Assembly (NCBI GenBank): GCA_045403015.1
Contig: JAXIPI010000280.1
Span: 1 to 5,150 of the forward strand
Direction of reading: 5' to 3'
DNA from: Gaiellasilicea sp045403015
GTDB taxonomy: Bacteria; Actinomycetota; Thermoleophilia; Gaiellales; Gaiellaceae
DNA: 5,150 bases
The notes beneath the pieces were generated by a model. The model was not told the DNA's origin and ran no database searches. It was given only the letters and a program-made list of their open reading frames with translations. The translations under genes and the position numbers were made by a program. Below are positions 4,789 through 5,150 of this stretch, one piece after another. Position 1 is the first letter of the stretch. Every line of letters starts with the position of its first letter.

Positions 4789-5150
4789 CGGAGCTCGGCG
4801 ATCTCGGCACCCTGGAACAGCTCGAGCTTGCGGCCGTCGCACTCCCAGCCCGCGGCGCGGTAGAAGCGCTCACCGCGCTCGTTTCCCTCCATCACCCACA
4901 GGATCGCCCGCTCGAAGCCGGATGCGCGCATCGACCCCTCCGCCCGCTCGAGCATTGCGCGGCCGATGCCTCGGTCCCAGTAGGAAGGGTGAAGGTAGAT
5001 CGCATACAGCTCACCCTCGTTCTCGGCCTCCTCGTCGCGCGAGCGGCCGACGCTCGCGAAGCCGACGACCTCACCGTCGAGCTCGGCGACGAAGGTCGCG
5101 CTCCCCGGCCGCGGTTGGCGGGCGAGCCCTTCGCGCCACATCCGTTGGCG
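4770..5150 (-). CDS. GNAT family N-acetyltransferase, 5' end outside the window
   Basis: GNAT enzymes move an acetyl group from acetyl-CoA to an amine of a small molecule, antibiotic or protein. The core fold is evident. Numbering from the ATG at 5141, A-T-F-V-A-E-L-D-G-E-V-V-G-F-A (15-29) is the central beta hairpin. Motif A is L-Y-A-I-Y-L-H-P (45-52) followed by W-D-R-G-I-G-R-A-M-L (55-64), holding the R-x-x-G-x-A pyrophosphate loop. Motif B is N-E-R-G-E-R-F-Y-R-A-A-G-W (87-99). The first helix and strand expected before the W-R-E-G-L segment are missing, and the frame stays open to the window edge (R-Q-R before M), so the ATG at 5141 is internal and the real start lies beyond 5150. The substrate is unknown. 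The stop falls 19 bases inside the TIMP-like gene on the other strand. Confidence 0.88.
   Translation of the reverse strand, partial: RQRMWREGLARQPRPGSATFVAELDGEVVGFASVGRSRDEEAENEGELYAIYLHPSYWDRGIGRAMLERAEGSMRASGFERAILWVMEGNERGERFYRAAGWECDGRKLELFQGAEIAELRYRKAL

Overview
The window is a GC-rich bacterial chromosomal segment, probably from a high-GC actinobacterium. The gene mix, the weak Shine-Dalgarno signals and the -10-like hexamers placed directly before ATG codons fit that group. A deep-branching class such as Thermoleophilia is a guess from overall protein character and was not tested. No phage, transposon, CRISPR array, tRNA or rRNA was seen.

Layout. Positions 1-1985, minus strand: the start of a tryptophan operon in the order trpE (anthranilate synthase component I), trpG (component II, glutaminase), trpD (anthranilate phosphoribosyltransferase). 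trpE and trpG abut (TAG then ATG) and trpG and trpD share an ATGA, so the three are tightly coupled. trpD runs off the left edge and is scrambled there by a small inverted plus direct repeat that looks like an assembly fold-back. Positions 1999-4170, plus strand: an M42-type metallo-aminopeptidase that diverges from trpE with only 13 bp between the start codons, followed 9 bp later by an acetyl-CoA acetyltransferase-type thiolase. Positions 4171-4299: a 129 bp intergenic region with a dense cluster of GTCC/GGAC palindromes, including a 10 bp-arm hairpin. Positions 4300-4788, plus strand: a small exported, C-terminally membrane-anchored protein whose mature end begins Cys-Ser-Cys, as in TIMP/netrin-like domains. 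Positions 4770-5150, minus strand: a GNAT acetyltransferase that converges on and overlaps the TIMP-like gene and is cut off at the right edge.

How the genes work together. TrpE, TrpG and TrpD catalyse the first two steps from chorismate to tryptophan. The peptidase and thiolase are housekeeping metabolic enzymes (peptide turnover and acyl-CoA metabolism) with no evident link to tryptophan synthesis beyond sharing the divergent start region. The TIMP-like and GNAT genes look unrelated to the rest.

The window is mostly ordinary core metabolism, and I do not see a convincing new defence or mobile system. The points most worth a second look are an AT-rich 11 bp-arm palindrome carrying a TTA codon inside trpE, the palindrome cluster after the thiolase, the near-zero divergent spacing at trpE/peptidase, the TIMP-like cysteine pattern, and the repeat structure at the left edge.
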